This document shows, in pieces, positions 34,763 to 42,692 of a DNA stretch of 64,000 bases. The position numbers and the translations under genes were made by a program. This DNA is from PALSA-968 sp964387075 (GTDB lineage: Bacteria; Bacteroidota; Bacteroidia; B-17B0; Aurantibacillaceae). The stretch lies in assembly GCA_964387075.1 (NCBI GenBank), contig CAYLVB010000002.1, positions 124,001-188,000 of the forward strand, given 5' to 3'. Position 1 is the first letter of the stretch. Each line of letters opens with the position of its first letter. The notes under the pieces are model-generated. The model was not told the DNA's origin, did no database searches, and was given only the letters and a program-made list of their open reading frames with translations.

Positions 34763-34918
34763 ATGGGAAACCTACTATACATAGTAGCCGTGATATTGAT
34801 CGTTTTCTGGGCCATTGGTTTTATTGGCTACAACGCGGGTAATTCCGTTCACATTTTACTGGTCTTCGCTGTTATAGCTATCCTGATGAAGGCCCTTGGA
34901 AGAAAAAAGCAAGTTTAG
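34763..34918 (+). CDS. lmo0937-type small membrane protein (DUF5670)
   Basis: The 51-residue peptide starts MGNLLYIVAVILIVFWAIGF and continues with a Gly/Asn turn (IGYNAGNSVH) and a second helix (ILLVFAVIAILMKALG), ending in RKKQV. This two-helix hairpin is the DUF5670/lmo0937 pattern, with the conserved IHILLV-like segment (here VHILLV). It is often found with stress genes and has no known function. It lies 44 bp after the coiled-coil gene and 26 bp before the AI-2E-type permease. Confidence 0.82.
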   Translation: MGNLLYIVAVILIVFWAIGFIGYNAGNSVHILLVFAVIAILMKALGRKKQV

Positions 34919-34944
34919 CCGGGACCGGCCGCTGTTCAAGGCGG

Positions 34945-36087
34945 ATGCAAAAAGTTGATATGGGTACTTTAATAAAATTGCCTTTCTATGCGAAGGTATC
35001 TTTGATATGCCTGGGATTGTTCGTTTTTGTGAGCATGCTCTATGTGGGCAGCCACATCATCGTTCCAATAATATATGCCACCATCATCGCCATTGTACTC
35101 ACTCCTGTTGTTGATTTTTTTTGCAGGCTCCGTTTTAACCGTATATCGGCCATAACCGCTACCCTGCTGCTTGTTCTGTGTATGGCTTTCCTGCTTATTA
35201 CTTTTTTGGCTGCCCAGGGCGCCAGGTTCAGCGAGTCATTCCCGGTGTTGGTTGAAAAGCTTCACGTGCTTTCTGGTCAATTTGTGAACTGGGCCTCCGA
35301 GACCTTCCACATCAGTACGGAAAAGCTCCATAGCTGGATCCACGAAATGAAGCTGGAAGTATTGAGCTCCGGGAAATCGGCGATCGGCCAAACACTGGTT
35401 TACACCGGCCACGCGCTCATCATTCTGGTATTGATACCGGTTTACATTTTTATGATCCTCTACTATCAGCCTTTGTTGCTCGAATTCGTACACCGCCTTT
35501 TCAGTTCACAGCGTAGGGGCGATGTTAACGCAATGCTGCTCACTACCAAGAAGATCATCAAAAGTTACCTTGCTGGTTTGCTGGTAGAGGCATCCATCAT
35601 CGCTACATTACAGGCAACAAGTTTACTCATCATTGGCATCGACTATGCCATCCTGTTCGGCGTTATTGGTGCCATGTTGAACATCATTCCTTATGTGGGA
35701 GGGATCTTGGGAGTTACACTTCCCGTAATTATTGCCCTTACTACCAAATCATCTTTTTCGTATGCCTTGATGGTGATCGCAGCTTATGTAACCATTCAGT
35801 TCATAGACAACCATTATATCGTTCCCAAAGTAGTTGCTTCAAAAGTGAAGCTTAACGCACTGGTATCTGTTATCGTGGTATTAGCGGGAAGCGCATTGTG
35901 GGGAATACCCGGGATGCTTATTTCAATTCCTATCACCGCTATCATTAAAGTACTTTGTGATCACATCGAAGCTTTGAAACCCTGGGGTTATTTACTGGGA
36001 GACACGATGCCGGCGCACAGTACGCCCCGTCTTTTTTTCACCAGGAAGATCAAACCGAAACCCGAAGAAACAAAACTCCGCGCATAA
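34945..36087 (+). CDS. AI-2E-type (PerM family) membrane transporter
   Basis: The 380-residue protein has about eight membrane helices in the usual arrangement: two N-terminal pairs, a soluble region (about 95-145), then the conserved C-terminal block with FGVIGAMLNIIPYVGGILGVTLP (about 233-255) and DNHYIVPKVVASKVKLNAL, the family hallmark. Some members export autoinducer-2 and others are Na+/H+ antiporters, so the substrate is open. The stop overlaps the mlaE ATG by one base (TAATG), so it is translationally coupled to the lipid-transport operon. Confidence 0.9.
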   Translation: MQKVDMGTLIKLPFYAKVSLICLGLFVFVSMLYVGSHIIVPIIYATIIAIVLTPVVDFFCRLRFNRISAITATLLLVLCMAFLLITFLAAQGARFSESFPVLVEKLHVLSGQFVNWASETFHISTEKLHSWIHEMKLEVLSSGKSAIGQTLVYTGHALIILVLIPVYIFMILYYQPLLLEFVHRLFSSQRRGDVNAMLLTTKKIIKSYLAGLLVEASIIATLQATSLLIIGIDYAILFGVIGAMLNIIPYVGGILGVTLPVIIALTTKSSFSYALMVIAAYVTIQFIDNHYIVPKVVASKVKLNALVSVIVVLAGSALWGIPGMLISIPITAIIKVLCDHIEALKPWGYLLGDTMPAHSTPRLFFTRKIKPKPEETKLRA

Positions 36088-36890
36088 TGGCCGATGTTAG
36101 AACAAAAACCGATCATGTAGAGAGCGCCCCATCGCCTGTAACTGAATTTTTCTCGGCGGTGGGCCGGGCAGTATATTTTACAGGCAGGTTCTTTAAAGAG
36201 CTTGTACGGCCACCCTACGAAATGCATGAACTTGCGAAGCAATGCTATCTCGTAGGATGCAGATCTTTACCCCTGGTTGGGATCACGGGTTTAATCATGG
36301 GGCTGGTACTTACGATTCAATCGCGCCCCACATTGGCACAATTCGGGGCAGAGGCGTGGTTGCCGGCTATGGTAACGGTTTCCATTGTTCGCGAAATAGG
36401 CCCCGTGGTTACTGCCCTGATCTGTGCCGGAAAAGTAGGTTCGGGTATAGGGGCAGAGCTGGCTTCCATGAAGGTGACCGAACAGATCGATGCGATGGAA
36501 GTCTCAGGAACAAATCCCTTCAATTACCTCGTGGTCACAAGAGTGCTTTCTACCACCTTAATGATCCCTGCATTGGTGATCTTCTCAGACGTGATCGCTT
36601 TGTATGGCTGCTATATTGGTGTGAACATCAAAGGGGATGTTAATTTCCGACTGTTCGAGTGGCAGGTGATCGAGAAGCTGGATTTTACAGATGTCATCCC
36701 TGCTTTTATAAAGACATTCTTTTTTGGATTCACGATCGGTATTGTGGGTTGTTTCAAAGGGTATTATTCCTCAAGTGGCACGGAGGGTGTAGGAAGATCT
36801 GCCAACGCAGCCGTGGTGATCGCTTCGTTATTGATCTTCGTGATCGATATGGTTGCAGTACAGCTAACGAGTTTATATTACGACCGATAA
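36087..36890 (+). CDS. mlaE: MlaE-like ABC transporter permease
   Basis: The 267-residue protein is the permease of an MCE-type phospholipid transporter. About five or six membrane helices and the MlaE motifs are visible: GLIMGLVLTIQSRPTLAQFGAE (about 71-92), SIVREIGPVVTALICAGKVGSGIGAELASMKVTEQIDAM (in pieces 98-137, including the EQIDA coupling segment), and the terminal GVGRSANAAVVIASLL. With the ATPase and MCE protein that follow, it moves lipids between inner and outer membrane. It is coupled to the AI-2E-type gene upstream and is 2 bp from mlaF. Confidence 0.92.
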   Translation: MADVRTKTDHVESAPSPVTEFFSAVGRAVYFTGRFFKELVRPPYEMHELAKQCYLVGCRSLPLVGITGLIMGLVLTIQSRPTLAQFGAEAWLPAMVTVSIVREIGPVVTALICAGKVGSGIGAELASMKVTEQIDAMEVSGTNPFNYLVVTRVLSTTLMIPALVIFSDVIALYGCYIGVNIKGDVNFRLFEWQVIEKLDFTDVIPAFIKTFFFGFTIGIVGCFKGYYSSSGTEGVGRSANAAVVIASLLIFVIDMVAVQLTSLYYDR

Positions 36891-36892
36891 TC

Positions 36893-37672
36893 ATGCAAAC
36901 GACCACCAATATGGCAATTCCGCAGGAAGCATTTAGAGGCCCGGGCAACGAAAGGGTCATAGAGATCGCAGATCTACGGATCGGGTTCAATGGACATGCC
37001 GTGTTGCAGGGCATCAGCCTCACGCTTCGCAGAGGAGAGAACCTTGTGGTGATGGGTAAATCTGGAAGCGGAAAATCCGTTCTGATAAAATGCCTGGTGC
37101 GACTGCTTCACCCGGATGGGGGCTCGATCAGTCTGTTTGGAAAAGATATTCAAAAAATGGGAATGGAGGAGTTGAACCAGGTCAGGAAAAAGACCGGCTT
37201 CCTTTTTCAAAGCGCGGCGCTCTACGATTCAATGACCGTTAAAGAGAATCTCGAATTCCCTTTGAGGGACACCCAGGGCATCAGCAAGGATGAAATAAAT
37301 GAAAGAGTGGAAGAAGCTTTAGAGAACGTAGGTCTTCTTTCCGCCATGCAAAAAATGCCCTCTGAACTATCCGGTGGAATGAGAAAGCGTATTGGACTTG
37401 CAAGAACACTCATTTTAAAACCGGAGGTCATTTTTTATGACGAACCCACCACAGGACTTGACCCGGTGACCGCGCGGGAGATCAGCGAACTTATTGTGGA
37501 GGTGCAGGAAAAGTACCATACCTCCGGCATTGTGATCACGCACGACCTGGAATGCGCGAGGATCACCGCGAACCGCATCGTGATGATACGGGATGGAAAG
37601 TGTTATACCGAAGGAACCTATAAAGAGCTGGAAGTGAGCGAAGATAGGTGGATACGTTCATTTTTTGAATAA
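36893..37672 (+). CDS. mlaF: MlaF-like ABC transporter ATP-binding protein
   Basis: I place the start at ATG 36893 (MQTTTNMAIPQEAF), 2 bp after mlaE; the open frame extends to 36659, but that part is a shadow of mlaE. The 259-residue product has Walker A GKSGSGKS (55-62), the Q-loop around FQSAALYDSMTV, the ABC signature LSGGM (159-163), Walker B FYDEP (181-185) and the H-loop His217 in VITHDL. The sequence PTTGLDPVTAREI is typical of MlaF. It powers lipid transport by MlaE. Confidence 0.93.
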   Translation: MQTTTNMAIPQEAFRGPGNERVIEIADLRIGFNGHAVLQGISLTLRRGENLVVMGKSGSGKSVLIKCLVRLLHPDGGSISLFGKDIQKMGMEELNQVRKKTGFLFQSAALYDSMTVKENLEFPLRDTQGISKDEINERVEEALENVGLLSAMQKMPSELSGGMRKRIGLARTLILKPEVIFYDEPTTGLDPVTAREISELIVEVQEKYHTSGIVITHDLECARITANRIVMIRDGKCYTEGTYKELEVSEDRWIRSFFE

Positions 37673-37686
37673 TTAAAATCAGGAAC

Positions 37687-38382
37687 ATGAAAAACGAGGG
37701 ACGAAAAAAGGTCGGGCTGGGAATATTTGTGATAGCGGCATTGTTCTTTTTTATTGTGGGCATTTATTTTATAGGCAAAAAGCGGCAGTTATTCAATGAG
37801 ACATTCCGGGTCAGTGGATTGTTCACGGACGTGCGGGGTCTGCAGGTAGGGAACAATGTACGTTTTTCGGGCATCAATGTGGGCGTGGTAGAGGATATCG
37901 TCATTATTACCGATACCACGGTGAAGGTGGATATGCAGATAAATGAGAATACCCGGCGTTTTATCAGGAAGGATGCAAGCGCCATCATCGGGTCGGATGG
38001 ATTGATGGGCAATAAGATACTGACCATTATGCCGGGCACGGCCGATGAGGCTATCATTGAGAATAACGATTATATAAGGACCACGATGCCCATCAGCATG
38101 GATGATATACTGCTTAAACTCAAGGTTACCGGCGACAACGCGGCTACTATCACGGGTGATCTCGCCGCGATTATTGGCAATATCCGTTCGGGCCGTGGAA
38201 CCATGGGAAAACTTTTTATGGATAGTTCATTCGCAGAGAACCTCGATCACACAGTGGTGAACCTGAAGAAAGGCACCAGTGGCTTTAACCAAAATATGGA
38301 AGCGGCCAAGCAGAGTTTTTTGTTTAAGGGACTTTTCAAGAAGAGGAAAAAGAAGGAAAAGCCGGGAGACACGATCAAGTGA
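37687..38382 (+). CDS. mlaD: MlaD-family (MCE domain) lipid-transport protein
   Basis: The 231-residue protein has one N-terminal membrane helix (about 8-28), an MCE domain (about 36-125; VSGLFTDVRGLQVGNNVRFSGINVGVV, in pieces, and GSDGLMGNKILTIMPG) and a polar tail rich in Lys at the end. MCE rings form the periplasmic lipid channel in Mla systems. The tail is shorter than in YebT/PqiB types, so this is a single-MCE MlaD-like protein. It is the last gene of the AI-2E - mlaE - mlaF - mlaD operon. MlaB and MlaC genes are not present, as is usual in Bacteroidota. Confidence 0.92.
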   Translation: MKNEGRKKVGLGIFVIAALFFFIVGIYFIGKKRQLFNETFRVSGLFTDVRGLQVGNNVRFSGINVGVVEDIVIITDTTVKVDMQINENTRRFIRKDASAIIGSDGLMGNKILTIMPGTADEAIIENNDYIRTTMPISMDDILLKLKVTGDNAATITGDLAAIIGNIRSGRGTMGKLFMDSSFAENLDHTVVNLKKGTSGFNQNMEAAKQSFLFKGLFKKRKKKEKPGDTIK

Positions 38383-38391
38383 ACCGCAAGA

Positions 38392-40248
38392 TCAGTAGGA
38401 TAAGAAAGCCGGTTTAGAAATACTGAAAGCGCGAACCCTTAGGGTGAAACTTGTAACGGGATTGTATTTTATAACGTAACTGTTTCCGTTCGGAAAGAAA
38501 GGATACATCCCTACCGACACAAGAAAAGTACTGTTGAGCAGATTTTCATTCCTTATCATCAGGCCGAGGGAGTATCCCTGGTAGATATTGCTGGTCAATA
38601 ATTTTTTCTCATGATCACCTATCAAACCAAAGCCCATTGAGAGTACGGGCGCGAACTTAAAGCCAATGATCTTGTAGGGCGCGTAGGCAACTGTTTCCGA
38701 CTGAAAAACAAGTTTGTTGCTCCCCCTTAGAGTCTCTCCTTCAAAACCGAACAGTTCGTCTGCCGAAAGTATAAGGCGCTGCGAGTTCTGTTTGTTCAGG
38801 TCATGCACCAGGTTTCCGTTCACAAATTGCCTGAAATACCAGCGCCCCCCCCGAAAAAGATCACTGAAATAATAAGCGCGGTAATTCGTAACGATATCAT
38901 TGTCCATCCAGGGGGCGAAAAAAAGGCTGTAGGAAAGGGTTCCTGATAAATATCCAAACCCAAAGTGTTTGGCGTAGGCTATATCAGTACCTGTATAGTA
39001 TTTCATATCATGGAATTCTTTCTTTTCCACTCCGTATAGAAACTGCGCGATCAGCCCTTCAGGAACGTCCTCGTTATTTCCGAAGCGGTAAATGTATTGG
39101 TCCTTGTAGTATTGCTGTACCGCGTAACCAATGGTTCCTACATAGGCTTTTGAATTCGCGAAAGCGTGTTGAACATCAAAGGATACTTCCGGTCTTTTTA
39201 AATAGTAATTGCCGTAATAACGGCCTGCCAAAATGATATTATTGCTCTGGTTGAAAAAGGTTCTTTTATCATTCAGCTTGAAGGTCCTTCCCAGCCACAG
39301 GTCATATCCGTAGTTAAAAAGATTCAGCTTTTTGCTTTCGCCATCCACGGTATCCCGGTAAAGATAAAAATGCTGTCCATGCACTCCATAGGCTCCGCCC
39401 GCCCATCTTGAGAGTGGCGAATAGAACGGACGGTCGAACGCAAGGTACACATCGGTACCATTGGGATTGCTCACGTATCCTAAACGTGACGAGATATAGG
39501 TATTATCAATGTTCGCTATGTTATAAAAGCCGCTATAGTCCATGCGGTTGGGAGCCTTGAAACTCACATATTGCTCAAATTGCTGCCCAAGACCGAAAAG
39601 GTTTTGATCTTTTAGGCGGGCTTCGGCCGATGATTCTGTTGCGCCGAAGGGAATTTCAACAGGCCATTTATCCTGCACCACTACGATCACATCAACGCTG
39701 TCGCTTCCTTCAATATCTTTTACCGATACACGCGCATCGTTGAGGTAACCCGATTGGCGCAACAAACGTTCAGATTCGCTGAGCGAGAGCGCATTCACCG
39801 TGTCGCCTTCCTCGAAGAGCAGTTTATTCCCGATCACCCAGTGCCGTGTGCTTATGTGCAGTTTGTTTCCGAAGCGTTCCATTGGTTTTACCGCGCGTGG
39901 TACCGTATCCGCAACCGAATAACCAAAAGGATCGTAAGAAGTGATGGAGATGCGACGGATGATCTTTCCTTCATGCGTTATGTAAGGGTTTACCATTTTT
40001 TCTCCGCCGGAAGCAGGAAGGGGATATGCCTGTGCTTTGGGTTCAACAAAAACCGCGTCATACAAGAGGCGCGTAAATTTGCGTTTGGAAGCAGCAGCCT
40101 TTATTTTTTTGTAAAGATCGGTGGAATCTTTTTCCTGGCACCTGGGTTGATGAAATGCCAAAAGCAGCGGGATGATCAGGATCCCGCTGCGCTGGGCTAT
40201 TTTATGAACGATATGAGAATTAATCGGTATGATCCTCTTCGAGACCAT
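38392..40248 (-). CDS. Omp85-like outer-membrane protein with POTRA-like N-terminus
   Basis: The product of about 618 residues starts at ATG 40248 (MVSKRIIPIN); an in-frame ATG at 40317 would lie deeper in the upstream gene. A hydrophobic signal region (about 20-35) is followed by a POTRA-like domain (about 80-185: HEGKIIRRISITSYDPFG, SLSESERLLRQSGYLNDARV). A long beta-barrel region (about 190-618) is rich in Tyr and Phe and ends in an aromatic residue (AFLSY). The layout resembles short BamA/TamA relatives of Bacteroidota whose substrate is unknown. It converges on mlaD with 9 bp between, which is compatible with envelope assembly. Start and overlap with the next gene are uncertain. Confidence 0.75.
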   Translation of the reverse strand: MVSKRIIPINSHIVHKIAQRSGILIIPLLLAFHQPRCQEKDSTDLYKKIKAAASKRKFTRLLYDAVFVEPKAQAYPLPASGGEKMVNPYITHEGKIIRRISITSYDPFGYSVADTVPRAVKPMERFGNKLHISTRHWVIGNKLLFEEGDTVNALSLSESERLLRQSGYLNDARVSVKDIEGSDSVDVIVVVQDKWPVEIPFGATESSAEARLKDQNLFGLGQQFEQYVSFKAPNRMDYSGFYNIANIDNTYISSRLGYVSNPNGTDVYLAFDRPFYSPLSRWAGGAYGVHGQHFYLYRDTVDGESKKLNLFNYGYDLWLGRTFKLNDKRTFFNQSNNIILAGRYYGNYYLKRPEVSFDVQHAFANSKAYVGTIGYAVQQYYKDQYIYRFGNNEDVPEGLIAQFLYGVEKKEFHDMKYYTGTDIAYAKHFGFGYLSGTLSYSLFFAPWMDNDIVTNYRAYYFSDLFRGGRWYFRQFVNGNLVHDLNKQNSQRLILSADELFGFEGETLRGSNKLVFQSETVAYAPYKIIGFKFAPVLSMGFGLIGDHEKKLLTSNIYQGYSLGLMIRNENLLNSTFLVSVGMYPFFPNGNSYVIKYNPVTSFTLRVRAFSISKPAFLSY

Positions 40249-40534
40249 GATGATCGTCTCCTCCAAGGCTGTAGTAATTATTCTCTTCGTCTTCGTTACC
40301 GGTATTTTCCAGGTCATCGTCTAGTTCAGAGCCGGGCACGTCCAGATCGCCGCCCGTCATGTCTTCCGCGAAGTCCTTTTCGTTCTTGGCGTCCGGATCG
40401 GGGTTGGGCGATTTCTTTTTAGAAGTGTCTTCAGGATCAAGATCCGCCTCTTCTTTATCGTGGTTAAAGATATCTTCGCTTTCCGGGTGCTCCGGGTAAC
40501 CGGGAAATTCTTCCTTTTTCGTTTTCTTCAACAT
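40220..40534 (-). CDS. Small acidic protein, conserved in Bacteroidota, unknown function
   Basis: The 104-residue protein is strongly acidic and low in hydrophobic residues. The N-terminal motif FPGYPEHPESEDIF and the C-terminal block GGDLDVPGSELDDD and EDEENNYYSLGGDDH are, as far as I recall, shared by many small hypothetical proteins of Bacteroidota. It has no signal peptide and is probably disordered. It overlaps the start of the Omp85-like gene and is 20 bp downstream of a very basic secreted protein. No function is known to me. Confidence 0.75.
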   Translation of the reverse strand: MLKKTKKEEFPGYPEHPESEDIFNHDKEEADLDPEDTSKKKSPNPDPDAKNEKDFAEDMTGGDLDVPGSELDDDLENTGNEDEENNYYSLGGDDHHGLEEDHTD

Positions 40535-40554
40535 TAGCTTGCGTTTTTTTTGAT

Positions 40555-40911
40555 CTATTCCTTAGGCTTTTCACCACTGGTGGCCGAACGGTCCTTCTCC
40601 TTGCTTTTCTTGTTCTTCTTCTTTTTGTGTTTTACGCCAAACTTGATCGAGTAACTGTCCTTTTGCCTGTTCACCGCGTGCCTTTCATTCTTCACGGTTA
40701 GCTTACGGTCGCGTTTCAAGACATTTTTTTCCTTCCGAAGTTCTTTTTTTCCTTTCCAGGAATTGTTGCTCGCCAGAGGCTTCGAGTCGCCGGGTTGCTG
40801 CGCCCTGCCTGCTACGCTGAAGAACAGCGATAAAAGGAGCAGGAGCGTTGTGATCGTTTTACAAAAGCGTTTGCTTGTGGCGCCTTCGTAGTGGTGAATC
40901 TCTGATTTCAT
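40555..40911 (-). CDS. Small Lys/Arg-rich secreted protein, unknown function
   Basis: The 118-residue protein has a signal peptide (hydrophobic core TLLLLLSLFFSVAG, cleavage near RAQ, about residue 38). The mature part is very basic, dominated by Lys and Arg (for example KKKKNKKSKEKDR). Such a protein could bind nucleic acid, lipopolysaccharide or acidic proteins. Immediately downstream is an equally acidic protein gene. No family is recognised. Confidence 0.65.
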   Translation of the reverse strand: MKSEIHHYEGATSKRFCKTITTLLLLLSLFFSVAGRAQQPGDSKPLASNNSWKGKKELRKEKNVLKRDRKLTVKNERHAVNRQKDSYSIKFGVKHKKKKNKKSKEKDRSATSGEKPKE

Positions 40912-40937
40912 GATATGTTATTTTGATTGGTTACGTG

Positions 40938-41723
40938 TTACCAGCAAAAGGTGAGGCCCGCATAACCTCCATAAGATTTTCGTGAAGCATTCACGAGTAC
41001 ATTATAAGTATCCGGACTGGGATTGCTGCCGCTGATATCTACCAATCCATACATGCCGCGAAAGCCGAGGTCAAGTCGAAAGGTGTGCATGCGGTTAAGC
41101 GCGAACTCAAGCCCGCCGCCGTAGGCAATTCCAACATCACCTTGTTTCACCGCGAGTGTGGCCTGTGCGGTGGTGCCGTTCCCGGTATTAGTTGCATCCA
41201 TCCTCGAACCCACATTTATGCCGAATTGAGGACCAACCACCAGGTTGAAGTTAACCGGCCTTGTTTTGTCGGTGTTAAAGGACAGCATCAAAGGAATATT
41301 AACATAATTGATGTGCACCTGACGGTCGAGGTTCTGGTCTTTGTATTTCTGTGAAATTTCCAGGTAATCCACTTCCCCAACAATACCGAAGTTTTTAGAA
41401 AAGTTTGCGCCCAGCATGATTCCATAACCGTAGTTCATGGTAGCGGTACCCTGTACGGTTCCGCCCTCAGAGGTATTAAAGCTGAGCGAAGTGAAGGTTG
41501 GGAGGAATCGCAAACCGAATTCGCCGTGGCGTAATTGGGGTTCTTCTTCTTTTGTAACCGGCGCCGGAGTTTGCGGCTTTATTATAGTATCATGTACAAC
41601 GCGTGTACGTTCTATAACCTTAACGGTGTCTGTAACTACCGTTGTTGTGTCATTCTGCGCATTCAGGCATCCGGCCAAGGCCAGTACCAGCGCTCCTGTT
41701 ATGATTTTTGTTCTCTTTTTCAT
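40938..41723 (-). CDS. Outer-membrane beta-barrel (porin-family, OMP_b-brl-like) protein
   Basis: The 261-residue protein has a signal sequence whose end could be read as a lipobox (LAGC, Cys19) or as a type I site after LNAQ. A Thr/Val-rich linker (about 22-60) precedes an eight-stranded barrel of the PorT/OMP_b-brl_2 type (GEFGLRFLPTFTSL, INYVNIPLMLSFN, VGPQFGINVG, FRLDLGFRGMYGL), ending in Trp. Such barrels are small outer-membrane proteins of mostly unknown ligand. It heads the minus-strand group with the basic, acidic and Omp85-like genes. Confidence 0.85.
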   Translation of the reverse strand: MKKRTKIITGALVLALAGCLNAQNDTTTVVTDTVKVIERTRVVHDTIIKPQTPAPVTKEEEPQLRHGEFGLRFLPTFTSLSFNTSEGGTVQGTATMNYGYGIMLGANFSKNFGIVGEVDYLEISQKYKDQNLDRQVHINYVNIPLMLSFNTDKTRPVNFNLVVGPQFGINVGSRMDATNTGNGTTAQATLAVKQGDVGIAYGGGLEFALNRMHTFRLDLGFRGMYGLVDISGSNPSPDTYNVLVNASRKSYGGYAGLTFCW

Positions 41724-41950
41724 TTTTTTTAGTTTTGTGCGACATCGGGGGATGCCGCTGATTACAAAACAAAATTACCGCCGGAAGCCCCGCTTTTGCT
41801 GGTGTTTTCGGTAATGCCCCTTTTTGGGTGGCCTAGTGGGCAGATTACATTTCCTTTGTGTAAAGCTGTTAATAACGGGAAAGATCTCCCAAAATAACAC
41901 AAGCTATAGCATTCAACTTTTTGGCTATTGAAAATTGGTTGTTACCGATT

Positions 41951-41985
41951 TTTTGTTCCGCTGCCTTGGCATCGCTCTACATTTG
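41951..41985 (+). promoter_or_regulatory. Complete Bacteroidota promoter (-33 and -7) of the repeat protein gene
   Basis: TTTTG (41951-41955) and TACATTTG (41978-41985, exact TAnnTTTG) are 22 nt apart, within the usual spacing. The -7 box ends 17 bp before the ATG at 42003. It is the best-formed promoter in the window. Confidence 0.72.
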
Positions 41986-42002
41986 TAAATAAAAACAACA
42001 AA

Positions 42003-42617
42003 ATGAAACAATTATCTCACTTATCAATAACCCTGCTGGCTACAGTTTTCGCGGCTGGGGTTTTCGCGCAACCCAGTACAACAAAGACCACACCGGGTGA
42101 GCCTAAAAAGAATACAGTGGTCAATGAAGATTCAAAAAAAGAATCATTCGTTACGCGTTACTATGAATTAAAGGATTCGTATCCTACCATGACCGGCCTT
42201 TACGGCGCGTATGCAGGTTCTTCGAACGACAAAACAAAGTTCGTAGAGCGGTATAATAAGATCAAGGCTGCTTATCCTGCTTTGAAGGAGGTGCATGCAA
42301 ATTTCGCGGCCTCCACTGTTAGCATCGAGGATTTCACCAAGAAGTATTATGAGATCAAAGCGGTACATCCTACCATGGGTAAATATTATGGAGATTACGC
42401 CGGAAGCAAATACCAGCTTGACGAGTTCATTACCCGTTTCAATGAGATCAAGGCTTCGGCGCCCGACCTTAGCGAATATTATGGAGAGTACGCCGCTTCC
42501 GAGAATACGCTTCCTGAATTCTCTTCGCGTTATTATGGCATCAAAGCAAGTAATCCTACTATGAAGGATGGCTATGGCAAATACGCGGCTTCCAATAAGA
42601 AGCTGGCGGCGAAATAA
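42003..42617 (+). CDS. Secreted protein of five 31-residue repeats
   Basis: The 204-residue product starts at ATG 42003 (MKQLSHLSITLLATVFAAGV) with a signal peptide cleaved near VFAQ (residue 23). After a Thr/Pro/Lys linker come five consecutive repeats of 31 residues (about 47-201). Their consensus is: Phe, two residues, Arg-Tyr, then x-Glu/Lys-Ile-Lys-Ala, two residues, Pro-Thr-Met, two residues, Tyr-Tyr-Gly, x, Tyr-Ala, x, Ser, three residues, Leu, x, Glu. The pattern predicts two short helices per unit, as in a solenoid, but it does not match TPR, Sel1 or PPR patterns I know. The in-frame ATG at 41928 is upstream of the promoter and is rejected. Confidence 0.82.
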   Translation: MKQLSHLSITLLATVFAAGVFAQPSTTKTTPGEPKKNTVVNEDSKKESFVTRYYELKDSYPTMTGLYGAYAGSSNDKTKFVERYNKIKAAYPALKEVHANFAASTVSIEDFTKKYYEIKAVHPTMGKYYGDYAGSKYQLDEFITRFNEIKASAPDLSEYYGEYAASENTLPEFSSRYYGIKASNPTMKDGYGKYAASNKKLAAK

Positions 42618-42649
42618 GATATTACAGCCCGTAAGCTGTTACAAAACAA

Positions 42650-42692
42650 GGGTACGAATTAAGCGCATTAATTTCGTACCTTTGTTTTTTTT
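42650..42692 (+). terminator. Terminator hairpin that also contains a promoter box
   Basis: Arms GGGTACGAATTAA and TTAATTTCGTACC (one bulge) around a short GCGCA loop are followed by a T-run. It ends transcription of the repeat-protein gene. The right arm and T-run also contain the -7 box of the next gene. Confidence 0.75.
42677..42684 (+). promoter_or_regulatory. Bacteroidota -7 promoter box of the endonuclease I gene
   Basis: TACCTTTG matches TAnnTTTG and ends 8 bp before the ATG at 42693, which implies a very short 5' leader. It lies in the 3' arm of the preceding terminator. Confidence 0.45.

Noticed and set aside
42050..42605. 93-bp DNA periodicity as a possible regulatory repeat
   Set aside because: It follows from the 31-residue protein repeats and varies at third codon positions.
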